Source: JBBQCW01 sp038319025 (lineage in GTDB: Bacteria > Actinomycetota > Thermoleophilia > Solirubrobacterales > Solirubrobacteraceae). From it: 64,000 bases of DNA. Below, one piece after another: positions 24,875 to 34,108 of the stretch. A model generated the notes under the pieces. It saw only the letters and a program-made list of their open reading frames with translations, had not been told where the DNA came from and searched no databases. The stretch spans positions 59,681 to 123,680 of the forward strand of contig JBBQCW010000008.1 of the NCBI GenBank assembly GCA_038319025.1, read 5' to 3'. Both the position numbers and the translations under genes were made by a program. How positions within the stretch are numbered: the first letter of the stretch is position 1; each line of letters begins with the position of its first letter.

Positions 24875-26551
24875 GTGCGCGCAGTCGATGCGATCATGGA
24901 GTGCTTGAAAGCGGAGGGTGTGGACGTCGTATTCGGCTATCCCGGTGGCGCGAACATGCCGACCTACGACGCCTTCTACGACGCGGGCATCCGCCACGTG
25001 CTCGTGCGCCACGAGGCCGGCGGGGGCCATGCGGCTGAGGGCTACGCGAAAGCGACCGGCAAGGTGGGCGTCGCGCTGGGCACATCAGGCCCCGGCGCCA
25101 CCAATCTCGTCACGCCGATCGTCGACGCGATGATGGATTCGGTCCCGGTGGTGTTTCTCACCGGCCAGGTCCGCACGGATCTGCTCGGCACGGACGGCTT
25201 TCAGGAGGCCGACACGATCGGCATCACGATGCCGGCGGTCAAGCACAGCACCATGATCCAGAACCCGTCCGAACTGCCCCGTGCGCTGCACGAAGCGTTC
25301 TACCTCGCTCGCTCAGGTCGCCCTGGGCCGGTCGTGGTCGACATTCCCACCGACCTTTCCCGAGCCGAGATCGACTACGAGCCCGTCACCGACGTGCATC
25401 TGCCTGGGTATCAGCCGACGCTGGAAGGCAACGCCAAGCAGATCCGTCAGGCGGCCAAGGCACTCGCCGCAGCCCGTCGGCCGATCATCTACGCCGGCGG
25501 CGGCGTCATCAACGCCAACGCATCGCCGGAACTGATCGAGTTTGTCCGGGCGGGGAACTTCCCCATCACGTGCACGCTGATGGGGCTGGGCGCATTTCCG
25601 GCTCCCGACCGTCAGTGGCTGGGCATGTTGGGCATGCACGGCACGCGCGCGGCCAACTACGGCATGGACGAAGCCGACCTCATCTGTGCCGTCGGGGCCC
25701 GCTTTGACGATCGAATCACCGGCAAGCTGTCGGAGTTCGCGCCGCGGGCCAAGTTCATCCACATCGACGTCGATCCGGCCGAGATCTCCAAGAACGTGCC
25801 GGCGCACATTCCGATCGTGGGCGATGCGAAGAACATCCTGGCCAAGCTCGCGGTCGAGTATCGCGCGCTGCAGGCCGATTCGGGCCGCCTGGAGGAGTGG
25901 TGGCAGCGCATCGACGGCTGGCGCGACAAGTACCCGCTGGGCTACGAGGACTCCACCGACACTGAGATCCGGCCGCAGTACATGGTTCAAGCGTTGATGA
26001 AGGCGACCAACGGCGAAGCGATCGTCACCAGTGACGTCGGCCAGCATCAGATGTGGACGGCGCAGTACTACGACTTTCCGGCCCCGCGCCGGTGGATCAA
26101 CTCTGGTGGCCTGGGCACGATGGGCTTCGGCCTGCCCGCGGCGATCGGGGCCAAGGTCGGCTGTCCGGACGCGCAGGTGGTGTGCATCACCGGTGACGGG
26201 TCGATCCAGATGAACTCGCAGGAGCTCGCCACTTGCGTCGACAACGGTGTCGACGTGAAGGTGTTCATCATGAACAACGGCTACTTGGGCATGGTCCGTC
26301 AGTGGCAGGAGCTGTTCTGGGAGAAGCGCTACAGCCAGGTGAAGATGGGTCAGTCGCCCGACTTCGTGAAGCTGGCCGATGCCTATGGCGCCACGGGTCT
26401 GCGCTTCACCGACAAGACGAACCTCGTCGAGGACATGCGGGAAGCGCTGAACACGCCCGGCCCGGTCGTGGTCGATGTGCGCGTGACCCAGGAAGAGAAC
26501 GTCTACCCGATGATTTCGCCCGGCCAAGCCGCGCGGGACATGGTGGGATGA
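24875..26551 (+). CDS. ilvB: Acetolactate synthase large subunit
   Basis: TPP enzyme for valine, leucine and isoleucine synthesis. GTG 24875 has a near-perfect GGAGGT 8 nt upstream, and the frame upstream shows no AHAS sequence. Visible: FGYPGGANMPTYDAFYD, the TPP-activating Glu in RHEAGGGHAAEGYA, GTSGPGATNLVTPI, and the TPP/Mg motif ITGDGSIQMNSQELATC followed by NNGYLGMVRQWQELFW. 558 aa. Overlaps ilvN by 4 nt. Confidence 0.97.
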   Translation: MRAVDAIMECLKAEGVDVVFGYPGGANMPTYDAFYDAGIRHVLVRHEAGGGHAAEGYAKATGKVGVALGTSGPGATNLVTPIVDAMMDSVPVVFLTGQVRTDLLGTDGFQEADTIGITMPAVKHSTMIQNPSELPRALHEAFYLARSGRPGPVVVDIPTDLSRAEIDYEPVTDVHLPGYQPTLEGNAKQIRQAAKALAAARRPIIYAGGGVINANASPELIEFVRAGNFPITCTLMGLGAFPAPDRQWLGMLGMHGTRAANYGMDEADLICAVGARFDDRITGKLSEFAPRAKFIHIDVDPAEISKNVPAHIPIVGDAKNILAKLAVEYRALQADSGRLEEWWQRIDGWRDKYPLGYEDSTDTEIRPQYMVQALMKATNGEAIVTSDVGQHQMWTAQYYDFPAPRRWINSGGLGTMGFGLPAAIGAKVGCPDAQVVCITGDGSIQMNSQELATCVDNGVDVKVFIMNNGYLGMVRQWQELFWEKRYSQVKMGQSPDFVKLADAYGATGLRFTDKTNLVEDMREALNTPGPVVVDVRVTQEENVYPMISPGQAARDMVG

Positions 26552-27114
26552 GCGTCATGGGCGATCCCGGAACCAAAGAACCCCTCAGCCTCGAGGACCT
26601 CGAGGCCTCGGCGGGCCTGCGCACAGGGCGTAAGCACACGCTGTCGATCCTGGTCGAGAACAAGCCGGGTGTACTGACCCGCATCGCCGGCCTGTTCGCG
26701 CGGCGCGGGTTCAATATCGACACCCTGACGGTCGGCCCGACCGACGATGAGAACGTGTCCCGCGTAACGCTGACGCTGGACGGAGCGCTCCATCCCATCG
26801 ATCAGGTCACCAAGCAGCTCCACAAGCTGATTCACGTCCTGAAGATCCGCGATCTGGATCCGGATGGGACGGTCAGCCGGGAACTGGCGATGTTCAAGGT
26901 GTCCGCCGACGGCCAGACGCGCGCGGAGGTCATGCAGATCTGTGAGATCTTCCGCGGCAAGGTCGTCGACGTGGGCAAGCGCTCGATCATCATCGAGATC
27001 ACCGGGACCAACGAGAAGATCGAGGCGTTCGAGCGCATGGTTCGTCCGTTCGGACTGATCGAGATGATGCGCACCGGCGAGATCGCCATCACCCGCGGGC
27101 GCAGCGAGACGTAG
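26548..27114 (+). CDS. ilvN: Acetolactate synthase small (regulatory) subunit
   Basis: 188 residues. N-terminal ACT domain (HTLSILVENKPGVLTRIAGL, FNIDTLTVGPT) binds valine for feedback control; a second ACT-like part follows (VMQICEIFRGKVVDVGKRSI). The ATG overlaps the ilvB stop (ATGA), ensuring matched synthesis. ATG 26560 region offers no better start. Confidence 0.95.
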   Translation: MSVMGDPGTKEPLSLEDLEASAGLRTGRKHTLSILVENKPGVLTRIAGLFARRGFNIDTLTVGPTDDENVSRVTLTLDGALHPIDQVTKQLHKLIHVLKIRDLDPDGTVSRELAMFKVSADGQTRAEVMQICEIFRGKVVDVGKRSIIIEITGTNEKIEAFERMVRPFGLIEMMRTGEIAITRGRSET

Positions 27115-27154
27115 GCTCAACGGGCCGTCCCGCCGTATCCGTTGTGAGACAGCC

Positions 27155-28600
27155 ATGAGCATGCCGAAGACCTTTGCCAGCGACGCGCCGTTCGCTCTCG
27201 ATCCCGGGGAGCGAGCGGCGCTGTCGGCGAGGCTCGATCAAGCGGTGCGCCGCGCTCGTAAGTCCGGGCGCTCCACCCTGGCTGCGCTCACGATCCCGGT
27301 GGATCCGCGGGTCGATCCCACGGCGGTCGTCGCCGGGGCCCGGCGCCCCCGCGAGCCATGGTTTGCCATGGAGCAACCGGGCCGCAACGCAGCGGCGCTG
27401 GCCACGCTGGGTGCCGCTTTGACGATCGAGTCGCGTGGGGCAGACCGCTTCGCGCAGGTTGCTGCGCGTTGGCGTGCGGCGGCCGGCGAGGCGGCGTGCG
27501 AGCCGCCCGAGGGTCCACCCGGGGCCGGCCTGGTGGCTACCGGTGGCTTCGCATTCGCCCCGCAGGGAGGTTCGTCGCCGCCCTGGGCGTCCTTCGCCCC
27601 GGCCTCGCTGATCGTGCCCGAGGTGGCGTTTGCGCGATCGGGAACGGACGTGCGGATGACGCTCACCGGGCTCTGCGCCGCCGATGACACCGTCGAGGAC
27701 GTCCTCGCGCGTATCGAACGTCGACTTGCCGAGTTGACGGACTGCGGCCTGCCGATGCTGGATCCCGACCCCACGGGCCGTGTGCGCGTCGGGTCCACGA
27801 TGCCTCCCGAGCATTACGAGGAGGCCGTCGCGCGCGCCGTCGAGCGGATCCGCGCCGGGGTGATGGAGAAGGTCGTGCTCGCCCGCGAGGTGCAGGTGCA
27901 GGCGCCCGTGGCGCACAATCCGGCCGCCGTGCTCGGTGTGCTGCGCGACGCGTTCCCGGACTGCTTCGTCTTCGCCGTCGGGCGCGGTGAGAGCACGTTC
28001 GTCGCGGCCAGCCCCGAGTTGCTGCTGCGTCGCGAGGGGATGCGGGTGGCCACGTTAGCTTTGGCCGGCTCCACGCGCCGCAGTGCCGACCCAGCGGTTG
28101 ACGATCATCTGGGCGAGCAACTGCTTCGCTCCGCCAAGGACCGAGAGGAGCAGGCGATCGTGACGCGACGCATCAGCCGTGCCCTGCGTCCTCACGCTTT
28201 GTGGGTGACGGCCGCGGATGAGCCGGTCGTCGTGAAGATGGCCAACATCCAGCATCTGGCCACACCGATTCGCGCGCAGTTGGCCTCACCGCGCAGCGCG
28301 GTCGAACTGGCCGGCCTTCTCCACCCGACCCCGGCGGTGGGCGGCGAGCCGTGGGCGGCCGCGCAGCCGCAGATCCCGGCGCTGGAGGGCATGGACCGTG
28401 GGTGGTACGCCGGGCCCGTCGGGTGGACGGATTCCAGCGAGGACGGCGAGTTCTGCGTGGCGCTTCGCTGCGCCCTGCTGACCGGGCCGGTCGCCCGCTG
28501 CTACGCCGGGGTCGGCGTCGTACGCGACTCAGACCCCACGGCCGAACTGGCCGAGACCGAGGTCAAGCTCGGCGCGCTGCTGCCGGTGCTGGCCGCCTGA
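27155..28600 (+). CDS. menF: Isochorismate synthase
   Basis: Chorismate-binding enzyme of 481 aa. The C-terminal two thirds carry family marks: YEEAVARAVERIRAGVMEKVVLAREV, FVAASPELLLRREG, ATLALAGSTRR, KDREEQAIVTRRI and LLHPTPAVGGEP, plus the late FCVALRCALL and YAGVGVV. The adjoining menD supports isochorismate rather than anthranilate or salicylate synthesis. The gene is convergent with menD across a strong bidirectional hairpin. Confidence 0.9.
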   Translation: MSMPKTFASDAPFALDPGERAALSARLDQAVRRARKSGRSTLAALTIPVDPRVDPTAVVAGARRPREPWFAMEQPGRNAAALATLGAALTIESRGADRFAQVAARWRAAAGEAACEPPEGPPGAGLVATGGFAFAPQGGSSPPWASFAPASLIVPEVAFARSGTDVRMTLTGLCAADDTVEDVLARIERRLAELTDCGLPMLDPDPTGRVRVGSTMPPEHYEEAVARAVERIRAGVMEKVVLAREVQVQAPVAHNPAAVLGVLRDAFPDCFVFAVGRGESTFVAASPELLLRREGMRVATLALAGSTRRSADPAVDDHLGEQLLRSAKDREEQAIVTRRISRALRPHALWVTAADEPVVVKMANIQHLATPIRAQLASPRSAVELAGLLHPTPAVGGEPWAAAQPQIPALEGMDRGWYAGPVGWTDSSEDGEFCVALRCALLTGPVARCYAGVGVVRDSDPTAELAETEVKLGALLPVLAA

Positions 28601-28647
28601 GGCCGGCGGCTGGTTGGCGGATCGTCCGGCGCGCCCACCCCTGCAGA

Positions 28648-28692
28648 GGTGAGGCGTAAACGTTGTTGTGAGCCCAACAAATCCGCCTCACC
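28648..28692. terminator. Bidirectional hairpin between menF and menD
   Basis: Outer arms GGTGAGGCG (28648-28656) and CGCCTCACC (28684-28692) pair perfectly; an inner TTGTTG/CAACAA stem (28663-28668, 28675-28680) sits in the loop. Its position between convergent stops fits a terminator used by both genes. GC-rich palindromes fill the remaining bases to 28742. Confidence 0.7.
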
Positions 28693-28742
28693 CGGCTGGG
28701 GCGCACGGGCCCGGCGAGGCCGGCCGGGCCGGGGCGGCCCGG

Positions 28743-30509
28743 CTACGCCGGGTCGGCGGAAAGCGCGGCCGCCACTGCTGCCCAAACCTCGCGGTGCAGC
28801 GTGACGTTGGTGGCGCGGTCCGTACGGGCGTGGATCAGCGTGGTGCCGGCCGAGGAGATCCCGTGGTCGAGCGCCGCGCGCAGCTCAGCCATCGTTTCCA
28901 CTCCGAGGTGATGGAGCCCGAACGCCGTGGCGATGCCCGCGACATCCAGGCCCGTGGGCGTGGCAACGTGCTGCTCGTACACGTCGGTTTGGACTGAGAT
29001 CGGAAGGAAGTCGAAGATCCCACCACCTGCGTTGTCCACGAGTACGATCGTCAACGGCACGCCGATGCGCCGGGCGGTGAGGAGGGATCCCACGTCATGG
29101 GCAAAGGCGACATCGCCCAGCAAGAGGACCACCGGGCCCGGCCCGGCCGCGGCGACGCCATATGCCGTGGCGATCGTCCCATCGATGCCGTTGGCACCGC
29201 GGTTGCTGAGCACCCGCACGGGCGCATCGCCTATCTGGGTGAACGTCTCGACGTCGCGGATGGGCATCGAGGCCGCCACCACGACGGTCACGTCCGCGGG
29301 CAGTCGGCCGCCGATCTCCCGGGCGATCGCCGGTTCGTTCAGGTCGTCAGCGAGCACGTCGGCGATCGCCGAGCCTGCGCGGGCATCTGCATTGCGCCAC
29401 GCGACCGGCCAAGCCGGATCGCCGGTTGGGTCGATCAGCGAGGCGAGAGCCGCCAGGGTGGGCGCGGGGTCGGCGGCGAGTCGCAGGTCGGTGACCTGGG
29501 CGGGATCAGGCCAGGCGCCATCCGGATCGAGCACCACCTGGACGGCGTCGAGGCCGGCGAGCCATTCACGCAGCGGCTTGGACGGTGGGAGGTCGCCGAT
29601 CCGCAGAACGGTGTCCGGCCGGGCCGCGTCGGCGAACGCCGGCACGCGAAGAAGCGCGTCGTAGTGGGCGACGGCAGCTGCTCCCGTCCGGGCGCCCGAA
29701 AGCGGGTCGGCGAGCAACGGCCAACCGGCGGCCCGTGCGAACGCGTCGGCCGCTACCGCCAGGGGGGAAGGTGAACCGGTGACCGCACTGTGCTCCTCCC
29801 GACCGAGGACCACCACGCCGCGCTGGGCTGCGCCCACGATCTGAGCGAGCGTCGCGGCGGTGCCGGCAGCGTCGGAGACCATGCGCGGTCGCACCGTCCA
29901 GGGGCGCCTGTCAGGTCGCCCGCCGCCGCCGGGCTCAGCGTCGGGCAGGGGCGAGTCAACGATCAACGGCTCGCGCAAAGGCCAATTGAGGTGGACGGCG
30001 CCCGGCCGGTCTGCGAGCGCGGTCCACACGGCGCGGCACGCGAGGGTGCGCATCCAGCGGCAGGTGTCGGGAGTGGCCACGTCGACCCCGACTTCCGCAA
30101 ACCACTTGGCATTGTCGCCGTAGAGCTTGATCTGGTCGATCGCTTGGCCGGCGCCCGTATCGCGCAACTCCGGCGGGCGGTCTGCGGTCAGGACGATCAG
30201 CGGGACGCGGGCCTCGTGCGCCTCGACCACCGCGGGCAGGTAGTTGGCTGCCGCTGTCCCGGACGTGCACACCAGCACCGCGGGTCGTCCGGTCGCCTTG
30301 GCCAGCCCCAGGGCGAAGAAGCCGGCCGACCGCTCATCGACGTGAGAGAAGCAGGTCAACCGCGGCTCGCGGGCCAGTGCGAGGACCAGTGGCGTCGATC
30401 GTGACCCAGGTGATGTGCAGACGCCGGACACACCGCAACGGGCCAGTTCGTCGGCAAAGGCACGCAGGAGGACGTGGATGTCGATGGGGGAGGTCATGCT
30501 GTGGGACAT
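28743..30509 (-). CDS. menD: 2-succinyl-5-enolpyruvyl-6-hydroxy-3-cyclohexene-1-carboxylate synthase
   Basis: TPP enzyme joining isochorismate and 2-oxoglutarate. Visible: SPGSRSTPLVLALA near the N-terminus, HVDERSAGFFALGLAKATG with the TPP Glu, LVCTSGTAAANYLPAVVEA, LTADRPPELRDTGAGQ, and the C-terminal TPP/metal region LLLGDVAFAHDVGSLL with NAGGGIFDFLP. 588 aa. Its ATG (30509) shares CATG with the menH ATG; an alternative pair at 30497/30496 also shares a CATG. No ribosome-binding site is clear for either. Confidence 0.95.
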   Translation of the reverse strand: MSHSMTSPIDIHVLLRAFADELARCGVSGVCTSPGSRSTPLVLALAREPRLTCFSHVDERSAGFFALGLAKATGRPAVLVCTSGTAAANYLPAVVEAHEARVPLIVLTADRPPELRDTGAGQAIDQIKLYGDNAKWFAEVGVDVATPDTCRWMRTLACRAVWTALADRPGAVHLNWPLREPLIVDSPLPDAEPGGGGRPDRRPWTVRPRMVSDAAGTAATLAQIVGAAQRGVVVLGREEHSAVTGSPSPLAVAADAFARAAGWPLLADPLSGARTGAAAVAHYDALLRVPAFADAARPDTVLRIGDLPPSKPLREWLAGLDAVQVVLDPDGAWPDPAQVTDLRLAADPAPTLAALASLIDPTGDPAWPVAWRNADARAGSAIADVLADDLNEPAIAREIGGRLPADVTVVVAASMPIRDVETFTQIGDAPVRVLSNRGANGIDGTIATAYGVAAAGPGPVVLLLGDVAFAHDVGSLLTARRIGVPLTIVLVDNAGGGIFDFLPISVQTDVYEQHVATPTGLDVAGIATAFGLHHLGVETMAELRAALDHGISSAGTTLIHARTDRATNVTLHREVWAAVAAALSADPA

Positions 30510-31230
30510 GGAGACGTTGGTGCTGCTGCACGGCTTCGCGGGAACCCACCACAGCTGGGCTGAGGTGAGCGCAGCGCTTCCGGCGCAAACCTACCGGCCG
30601 CTGGCCCCCGACATCCCGGGGCATGGGACCGCGGGGGAAGAGCGGCCGATCGAGTGGGATACGTGCGTAGCCGCGGTTCTGGCCCAAGCTCCCGGCCGGT
30701 TTGCGCTTGCCGGATACTCGATGGGGGGGCGCCTGGCACTGCATGTGGCACTCGCGGCGCCCGAGCGGGTGAGCCGACTGTCGCTGATCGCGACGACCGC
30801 GGGCATCGCCGACGACGCCGAGCGGGCCGCACGGCGCGCGGATGACGAGGCCCTGGCGGCGTGGATGGAGCAGCACGACATCGAGGCTTTCGCGGATCGG
30901 TGGTGCGCGCAGCCGATGTTCGCGGCGGATCCTCCGCAGATCGGGGCCTTCGCCCGCAGCGAGATCCTGCGCAACGACCCTGCCGGCTTGGCCGCCGCCC
31001 TGCGTGGCATCGGGACGGGGACGATGACGCCGCTCTGGGCGCGACTGCACGAATTGGAAATGCCGGCCGTTGTGCTGACCGGCGAGCGCGATGTCAAGTT
31101 CTGCGCGATCGGCCGTGAGCTGGCTGAGCGGCTGCCCGACGCCACGCTGAGCACCATCCCCGGCGCGGGTCACGGGCTGCTACGTGAAACGCCGGCGGGC
31201 GTGGCGGCCGCGCTGGCCGGGGTGTCTTAG
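30508..31230 (+). CDS. menH: Alpha/beta hydrolase, likely SHCHC synthase MenH
   Basis: 240-residue hydrolase: LVLLHGFAGTHHSW oxyanion loop, nucleophile elbow LAGYSMGGRLAL with catalytic Ser, and late IPGAGHGLL carrying the His. It would eliminate pyruvate from the MenD product. Placement head to head with menD supports MenH, though the fold alone does not prove it. ATG 30496 is an alternative start. Confidence 0.85.
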   Translation: METLVLLHGFAGTHHSWAEVSAALPAQTYRPLAPDIPGHGTAGEERPIEWDTCVAAVLAQAPGRFALAGYSMGGRLALHVALAAPERVSRLSLIATTAGIADDAERAARRADDEALAAWMEQHDIEAFADRWCAQPMFAADPPQIGAFARSEILRNDPAGLAAALRGIGTGTMTPLWARLHELEMPAVVLTGERDVKFCAIGRELAERLPDATLSTIPGAGHGLLRETPAGVAAALAGVS

Positions 31231-31264
31231 AACGGCTTCCAAAATGACGTTCCTAGCCACTCCG

Positions 31265-31462
31265 TCAGTCCTTGCCGACCCGCAGCACGGAGAACGCGAG
31301 CACCCCGACTACGCAGACCGGCAGCACCACCCAGGCAGCGCGCCCGGCCTCAGCCGCCACGGCCGTCAGCCCCAGGGCCAGCACCACCACGACGGCGATG
31401 CGCGGATCGTCCCCGATCACGAAGTCGTAGAGGAAGGCGCCGAAAGCCCGCAGGCGCCGCAT
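31265..31462 (-). CDS. Small two-span membrane protein (65 aa), end of men operon
   Basis: Starts MRRLRAFGAFLYDFVIGDDPR, then two hydrophobic helices (IAVVVVLALGLTAVAAEAG, AAWVVLPVCVVGVLAFSVL). Its ATG overlaps the stop of the upstream membrane gene by one base (TAATG), so it is translationally coupled. Longer in-frame upstream sequence is only a shadow. No family recognised; its place at the end of the menBAC unit suggests co-expression with menaquinone genes. Confidence 0.78.
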   Translation of the reverse strand: MRRLRAFGAFLYDFVIGDDPRIAVVVVLALGLTAVAAEAGRAAWVVLPVCVVGVLAFSVLRVGKD

Positions 31463-32220
31463 TATGCGATGGCCTCCGCGCCCACGGACGCAGCCGGGGT
31501 CTGCCGTCGTCGCAGCACTGAGACCAGGCCTAGCGAGACAAGCAGGATGAAGACGGCGATCAACGGGCTCGCGGCGTCGCCCGCAGGCCACTCGGCACCT
31601 GCTCCTTCGGCGCCCCAAAAGATCCCAAACGCGGTCAGCATCACGCCCACTCCGAACTTCAGCGTGTTTTCCGGCACGCGGCTGAGGGGCTTGTGGGCGA
31701 GCACTCCGGCCAGCACCACGACGGCTACCGCGGCGATCGCGGCGATCGCTGCCAGGCCGACGTTGTGCTGGTTGCCACCGAAGGTCACGGCGATGAACGC
31801 CACCTCGAGGCCTTCCAGCAGAACGCCTTTGAAGCTGACGGTGAAGCCGAACGGGTCGATCCCCGGGCGCTCCTCGCCGCCGGCGCGCAGCAGCGCGACC
31901 TCCTCGGCGTAGATCGCGTCCTCGTCGTGCTGGGCCTTGAGTCCGCTCGCCCGCAGGATCGCCTTACGCAGCCACTGCAACCCGAAGATCAGAAGGAGGC
32001 CACCGACGACCAGGCGCAGCACGCCGATGGGCAGGTTGCTGAGCGCCGGGCCTAACAGCGCGATGATGATCGCGAGGACCGCCAGCGCCGTGATGGTGCC
32101 TGCCCATGCGGAACGCCATCCGCGGGTTATGCCCGCGGCCAGCACGATGGTCACCGCCTCGACCGCCTCAACGGCGCAGGCGGCGAACACCGTCAGAAAG
32201 AGCAGGACATCGTGGCTCAA
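31462..32220 (-). CDS. Multi-pass membrane protein (COG4280-like)
   Basis: 252 residues with about seven hydrophobic helices. Two related Glu motifs stand out, EAVEAVTIVLAAG in helix 1 and EGLEVAFIAVTFGG in the middle, recalling the paired Glu motifs of FTR1-type iron permeases and the COG4280 group. The start is TTG at 32220, overlapping the menC stop in TTGA with GGAG 6-7 nt upstream, so it is coupled to menC. A metal or small-molecule transport role is possible; link to menaquinone is inferred only from the operon. Confidence 0.8.
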   Translation of the reverse strand: MSHDVLLFLTVFAACAVEAVEAVTIVLAAGITRGWRSAWAGTITALAVLAIIIALLGPALSNLPIGVLRLVVGGLLLIFGLQWLRKAILRASGLKAQHDEDAIYAEEVALLRAGGEERPGIDPFGFTVSFKGVLLEGLEVAFIAVTFGGNQHNVGLAAIAAIAAVAVVVLAGVLAHKPLSRVPENTLKFGVGVMLTAFGIFWGAEGAGAEWPAGDAASPLIAVFILLVSLGLVSVLRRRQTPAASVGAEAIA

Positions 32221-33236
32221 CTCAACACTCCTAGCCCAGGCCCTGAAGGCACCGCGATCCGGCCGCGGCCGGCCCGCAATACGTCAGGCGCGTCCTCGAA
32301 CAGATCCAGTGTGGCTAAGCCGCAAGGAAGTTCCACGCGCAGCGCGGCCGCACAGTGAATGGCGGCGGCGATGCCCAGCGGTCCGTCAAGCGTGGAAGCG
32401 AGGTAGGGCTCAGCCCCGGTGGCGCGTACCAGCGTCGCTTGGGCCAGCAGAGCCGAGATGCCTCCGGCGCGCGAGATCTTCAAGCAGACGGCGTCGGCCG
32501 GAGCGGCTGCGATCGCTCCGGGCGTTGCGCATGTCTCATCCATCGCGATGCGGGCCGGCACCTGGTCGCGCACAGCCCGCAGCGCGTCGACGCCGTGCAC
32601 CGGCTCTTCGACCAGTTCCAGGCCGACCGGAGCCAGGGCGTTGATCGTCGCCACCGCGTCCTCGACCGTCCAGGCGCCGTTGGCGTCCAGCCGGATCGCC
32701 ATCCCCGGGCCGGCTGCCGCACGGACGGCGGCCACGCGCCCTGCGTCGTCACCCACGCCCACCTTCACCTTCACGCAGTCGAAGCCGGCTTGAGCAGCGC
32801 GCCCTGCGGCCTCGGCTGCCCCCGCACGGTCCGCGGCACCGATGGTGGCATTGACCGTCACGGCATCCTGGGGGTCGTCGGTCAGCAGTGCGGCCAGAGG
32901 CTGACCCTCACGCTGAGCAAACCGGTCCCACAGCGCCATGTCGACGGCCGCGAGCGCCTGGGGGAGGTCGACCGTCAGTCGGCAGGCCTCCAGGAGAGCT
33001 GGGCCCGCCAGGTCGGTGCGTTCTTCAAGGACGGTGACGTAAAGGTCCAGCGCAGTTCGCACCGCCAGCAGTGAAACGCCGTCGTACGACGGCAGCGGGG
33101 CGGCTTCCCCGCGGCCGATGATTCCATCGTCACCTTCGACTTCGAGGATCAGTAGCTCACGGGTGTCGACATGACCCTGAGCCGTGTGCAGCGGCTCGCG
33201 CAGGTTGAGTGTCAGTTCGCGCAGATGCGCGCGCAT
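32217..33236 (-). CDS. menC: o-Succinylbenzoate synthase
   Basis: Enolase-superfamily enzyme dehydrating SHCHC. The catalytic lysines lie in CVKVKVGVG and CLKISRAGG; metal ligands are in RLDANGAW, LVEEPVHG and AMDETC. 339 aa. ATG 33236 overlaps the menA stop by one base (TGATG). The longer in-frame extension runs through menA and is not coding. Confidence 0.93.
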   Translation of the reverse strand: MRAHLRELTLNLREPLHTAQGHVDTRELLILEVEGDDGIIGRGEAAPLPSYDGVSLLAVRTALDLYVTVLEERTDLAGPALLEACRLTVDLPQALAAVDMALWDRFAQREGQPLAALLTDDPQDAVTVNATIGAADRAGAAEAAGRAAQAGFDCVKVKVGVGDDAGRVAAVRAAAGPGMAIRLDANGAWTVEDAVATINALAPVGLELVEEPVHGVDALRAVRDQVPARIAMDETCATPGAIAAAPADAVCLKISRAGGISALLAQATLVRATGAEPYLASTLDGPLGIAAAIHCAAALRVELPCGLATLDLFEDAPDVLRAGRGRIAVPSGPGLGVLS

Positions 33237-34108
33237 CAGCTGAGCAGGATGCCGGCGGAGAGCAGGATGCAGAAGGCGAGCTGGAGCTGGCCGGTGCCCG
33301 CGAGTGCGCCGTTGAGCGTAGGCCCATCGGTGTGCGTGCGCACGGTGTTGACAAGCCTGGCGGCCAGCGGAATCGTGATCCAGGTGAGCGCGAGCCACCC
33401 TGATAGATCCCCGGCGAGCCAAGGCACCAGCGTGATGATGTACGCGGCGACGAGCATCACCGCGTACATGACGCGGGTCCGCTCTCGGCCCATTCGCACC
33501 GCCAGCGTGCGCTTGTCGGCGCGCCGGTCGGTGTCCAGGTCGCGCACGTTGTTGACGACCAGGATCGCGGACGCCAGGAGGCCCACCGGTACGGCGAGGA
33601 CGATCGCCTCCCAAGGCAGCTTTTGGATCTGCACGTAGTAGGACCCCGTCACGGCGACGAGCCCGAAGAACAGGAACACAAAAACCTCGCCCAGCCCCGC
33701 GTACCCGTATGGCCGAGGCCCGCCGGTGTAGAGGACACCGGCCAGAATGGACACGCCGCCGACCACCAACAGCACCGGCCCGGCGACCACGACCAGGTAC
33801 AGCCCGAATAGCACGGCGAGGCCGAAGCTCACGTAGGTGGCCATGAGCACCTGCCGCGGTGGCACGAGGCCGCCGGCGGTCACGCGGACCGGACCCAGGC
33901 GGTCCTCGGTGTCCGCGCCGCGCCGCGCGTCGGAGTAGTCGTTGGAGAGGTTCGTCCCGACCTGGATGAACAGGGCACCCAACAGCGCGCAGGCGAACGC
34001 GAGGCCATCAAATACGTCCTGTTGCAAAGCCAGTGCCGTGCCGACGAGTACCGGCGCCACGGCGGCGGGCAGCGTCTTCGGACGCGCCGCCATCAGCCAG
34101 ACGCGCAC
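33236..34108 (-). CDS. menA: 1,4-dihydroxy-2-naphthoate polyprenyltransferase
   Basis: UbiA-type prenyltransferase, 290 aa, about eight membrane helices. Mg-diphosphate motifs: NLSNDYSDARRGAD and NNVRDLDTDRRADKRT. Starts at GTG 34108, immediately after the menB TAG stop. Attaches the isoprenoid tail in the membrane. Confidence 0.95.
   Translation of the reverse strand: MRVWLMAARPKTLPAAVAPVLVGTALALQQDVFDGLAFACALLGALFIQVGTNLSNDYSDARRGADTEDRLGPVRVTAGGLVPPRQVLMATYVSFGLAVLFGLYLVVVAGPVLLVVGGVSILAGVLYTGGPRPYGYAGLGEVFVFLFFGLVAVTGSYYVQIQKLPWEAIVLAVPVGLLASAILVVNNVRDLDTDRRADKRTLAVRMGRERTRVMYAVMLVAAYIITLVPWLAGDLSGWLALTWITIPLAARLVNTVRTHTDGPTLNGALAGTGQLQLAFCILLSAGILLS

Noticed and set aside
24773..24875. 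Possible leader peptide before ilvB
   Set aside because: The frame starting at ATG 24773 is Arg-rich without Ile, Val or Leu runs and begins upstream of the predicted transcript start.
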